Origin: Leptothoe sp034932105
GTDB taxonomy: Bacteria; Cyanobacteriota; Cyanobacteriia; Phormidesmidales; Phormidesmidaceae
Direction: 5' to 3'
Assembly: GCF_034932105.1 (NCBI RefSeq)
Contig: NZ_JAYGIG010000003.1
Location: 71,676-135,675, forward strand
Length of the DNA stretch: 64,000 nucleotides
Shown: positions 63,178 to 64,000 of the stretch, piece after piece
Position numbering within the stretch: position 1 is the first letter of the stretch
Layout of the letters: each line of letters opens with the position of its first letter
Notes under the pieces: generated by a model
Told to the model about the DNA's origin: nothing
What the model saw: only the letters and a program-made list of their open reading frames with translations
Database searches by the model: none
Program-made: the position numbers and the translations under genes

Positions 63178-63334
63178 TCGCTAGATTGCCGGGGGTGACA
63201 ATTGCTTACCACTAATACGTTTTAATTTTTCTTGGTTCATATAAAATTAGCGGTTTCTTTATGGAATAGCCAAAACATTCCGGATTAAATCTGGGTCTTG
63301 AAGAATGTGTGAATGAGTAGATGAACCTTGACAT

Positions 63335-63366
63335 ATCCCTCACAGATACTGCGAGGGATTTTTTTT
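63335..63366 (+). terminator. Rho-independent terminator
   Basis: A 7-bp perfect stem (atccctc / gagggat) with an 11-base loop and eight T residues. It lies 158 bases past the PPC gene stop. Confidence 0.85.
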
Positions 63367-63488
63367 GTTAATTTTGGGTCAAGACTTGGGTTTATCAATT
63401 ATGCAGGAGTCCGGCTTAGGGTCTTCACGCCTTAGTCTGGCCGAGGGGATGGTTTGCATTTTCTCTTTTGGCCGATTGCCTAAAAAGT

Positions 63489-63532
63489 ATTGAGGGTTTC
63501 GATGGCTAACCTTAGCAACCGAAACCCTCAAT
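63489..63532. terminator. Terminator-like inverted repeat
   Basis: attgagggtttcg and its exact complement are separated by 18 bases that themselves contain a partial pair (ggctaac / cttagcaacc). It could end the transposase transcript (minus strand) or be bidirectional. Confidence 0.55.
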
Positions 63533-63578
63533 CATAAATTCTACTGGGAACGTACCAGCCGCCTTACCTAGTGCAGTG

Positions 63579-64000
63579 TCAAAGCTTAATTTTAGGGTAA
63601 ACGGAGGCTAGCTTACAGCGAGCATCATCGACCTTCATCTGCCAGTCAACCCCCCGTTGCCTGTGGTTGATATCGTTTGACCAAGCGGTCGTTTCAGCCC
63701 GTAGCGTATCGATGTCTTCAAAGCGTCTACCCTCAATGCACTGTCGAGTCATTGCACTCAACTCGTTTTCTGCGATGTTGAGCCAACTGCCATGCTTCGG
63801 GGTATAACAAAATTCGATTCGCTGGACCAATTTTCGCGCTCGTTCGGGCTCGAATGCTTGGTAAAAAGCCCCTTTAGTGTGAGTATTGAGATTGTCACAC
63901 ACCAATTGTACTTTCTCGCAATCGGCATAGCGGTTCTCCAGTATGTGAGCCACTTCAATCGCCCAATCCACCTTGGTGCGACTCGGACGTACGCTCACCT
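63579..64000 (-). CDS. IS630-family transposase, C-terminal part (cut by window edge)
   Basis: The frame is open to the right edge. It contains VQLVCDNLNTHTKGAFYQAF (catalytic Asp with N-x-H), IEFCYTPKHGSWLNIAENEL (second Asp/Glu region) and IDTLRAETTAWSNDINHRQR. These are the classic DDE superfamily endonuclease blocks of IS630 elements. The visible part has no frameshift, so the element may be intact outside the window. Confidence 0.88.
   Translation of the reverse strand, partial: VSVRPSRTKVDWAIEVAHILENRYADCEKVQLVCDNLNTHTKGAFYQAFEPERARKLVQRIEFCYTPKHGSWLNIAENELSAMTRQCIEGRRFEDIDTLRAETTAWSNDINHRQRGVDWQMKVDDARCKLASVYPKIKL

Larger units (their letters stand above)
63178..63578. other. Intergenic region before the IS630 remnant
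   Basis: About 400 bases. It holds the terminator of the PPC gene (63335-63366) and a 13-bp inverted repeat (63489-63532). One end of the IS630-type element must be near 63570, but I could not define its terminal repeat because the other end is outside the window. Confidence 0.5.

Overview
The window is bacterial chromosomal DNA from a cyanobacterium. The evidence is NdhL, IctB, a CPP1-like protein, a HetZ-like protein, GlgC and GlgB, a tRNA-Leu(UAA) gene split by a group I intron, and many HIP1 octamers (GCGATCGC). GC content is moderate and genes are dense on both strands. I cannot name the genus; a Leptolyngbya-like filamentous lineage is only a guess.

Layout. 1-5.4 kb: a cell-surface glycan cluster with two GT4-type glycosyltransferases, two sulfotransferases and a DUF6473-like protein. 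5.7-18 kb: a minus-strand run of four large exported proteins. In transcription order these are a DUF11/SdrD-like protein (17984-17010), a large outer-membrane barrel (17010-13342), a parallel beta-helix plus OmpA protein (13342-11258) and a giant DUF11-repeat protein (11203-5715). The first three are joined by TAATG stop/start overlaps. The giant gene is broken by an exact 20-bp tandem duplication at 7140-7179. 19-21 kb: ndhL-DUF3007-trpA and the intron-containing tRNA-Leu. 21-31 kb: mostly single genes, namely an unknown 455-aa protein, larC, hetZ-like, an OmpR-type response regulator, a CPP1-like membrane protein, a Gfo/Idh oxidoreductase and a TPR protein. 32-41.9 kb: a MacB-like ABC exporter, glgC, a class A beta-lactamase-like hydrolase, gatA, a PEP-CTERM protein and ilvC.

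42.1-44.3 kb: a nested pair of insertion sequences. An IS481-like element with 7-bp target duplications sits inside the transposase gene of an IS4-type element with 6-bp target duplications; both transposases are dead. 44.4-47.1 kb: three exported proteins in a row, the middle one with five 24-bp repeats coding for SDVTGPNL. 47.2-53.7 kb: dinB, a BMP-type nucleoside/purine ABC transporter (binding protein plus two permeases, no ATPase gene here) with an allophanate-hydrolase-like protein, and ictB. 54-57.5 kb: an overlapping pair, an AAA-type ATPase and a TPR protein with seven nearly identical 138-bp repeats. 57.6-64 kb: a lipoprotein-type metallophosphoesterase, glgB, small exported proteins, a PPC-domain protein and an IS630-type transposase cut by the right edge.

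The strongest candidate for something undescribed is the 12-kb exported-protein operon at 5.7-18 kb, which looks like a surface or fibre assembly with a possible slippage-type on/off site. Next are the ATPase-TPR pair at 54-57.5 kb and the secreted-protein operon with the octapeptide repeat at 44.4-47.1 kb. All functional proposals come from reading the sequence; no database search was run.
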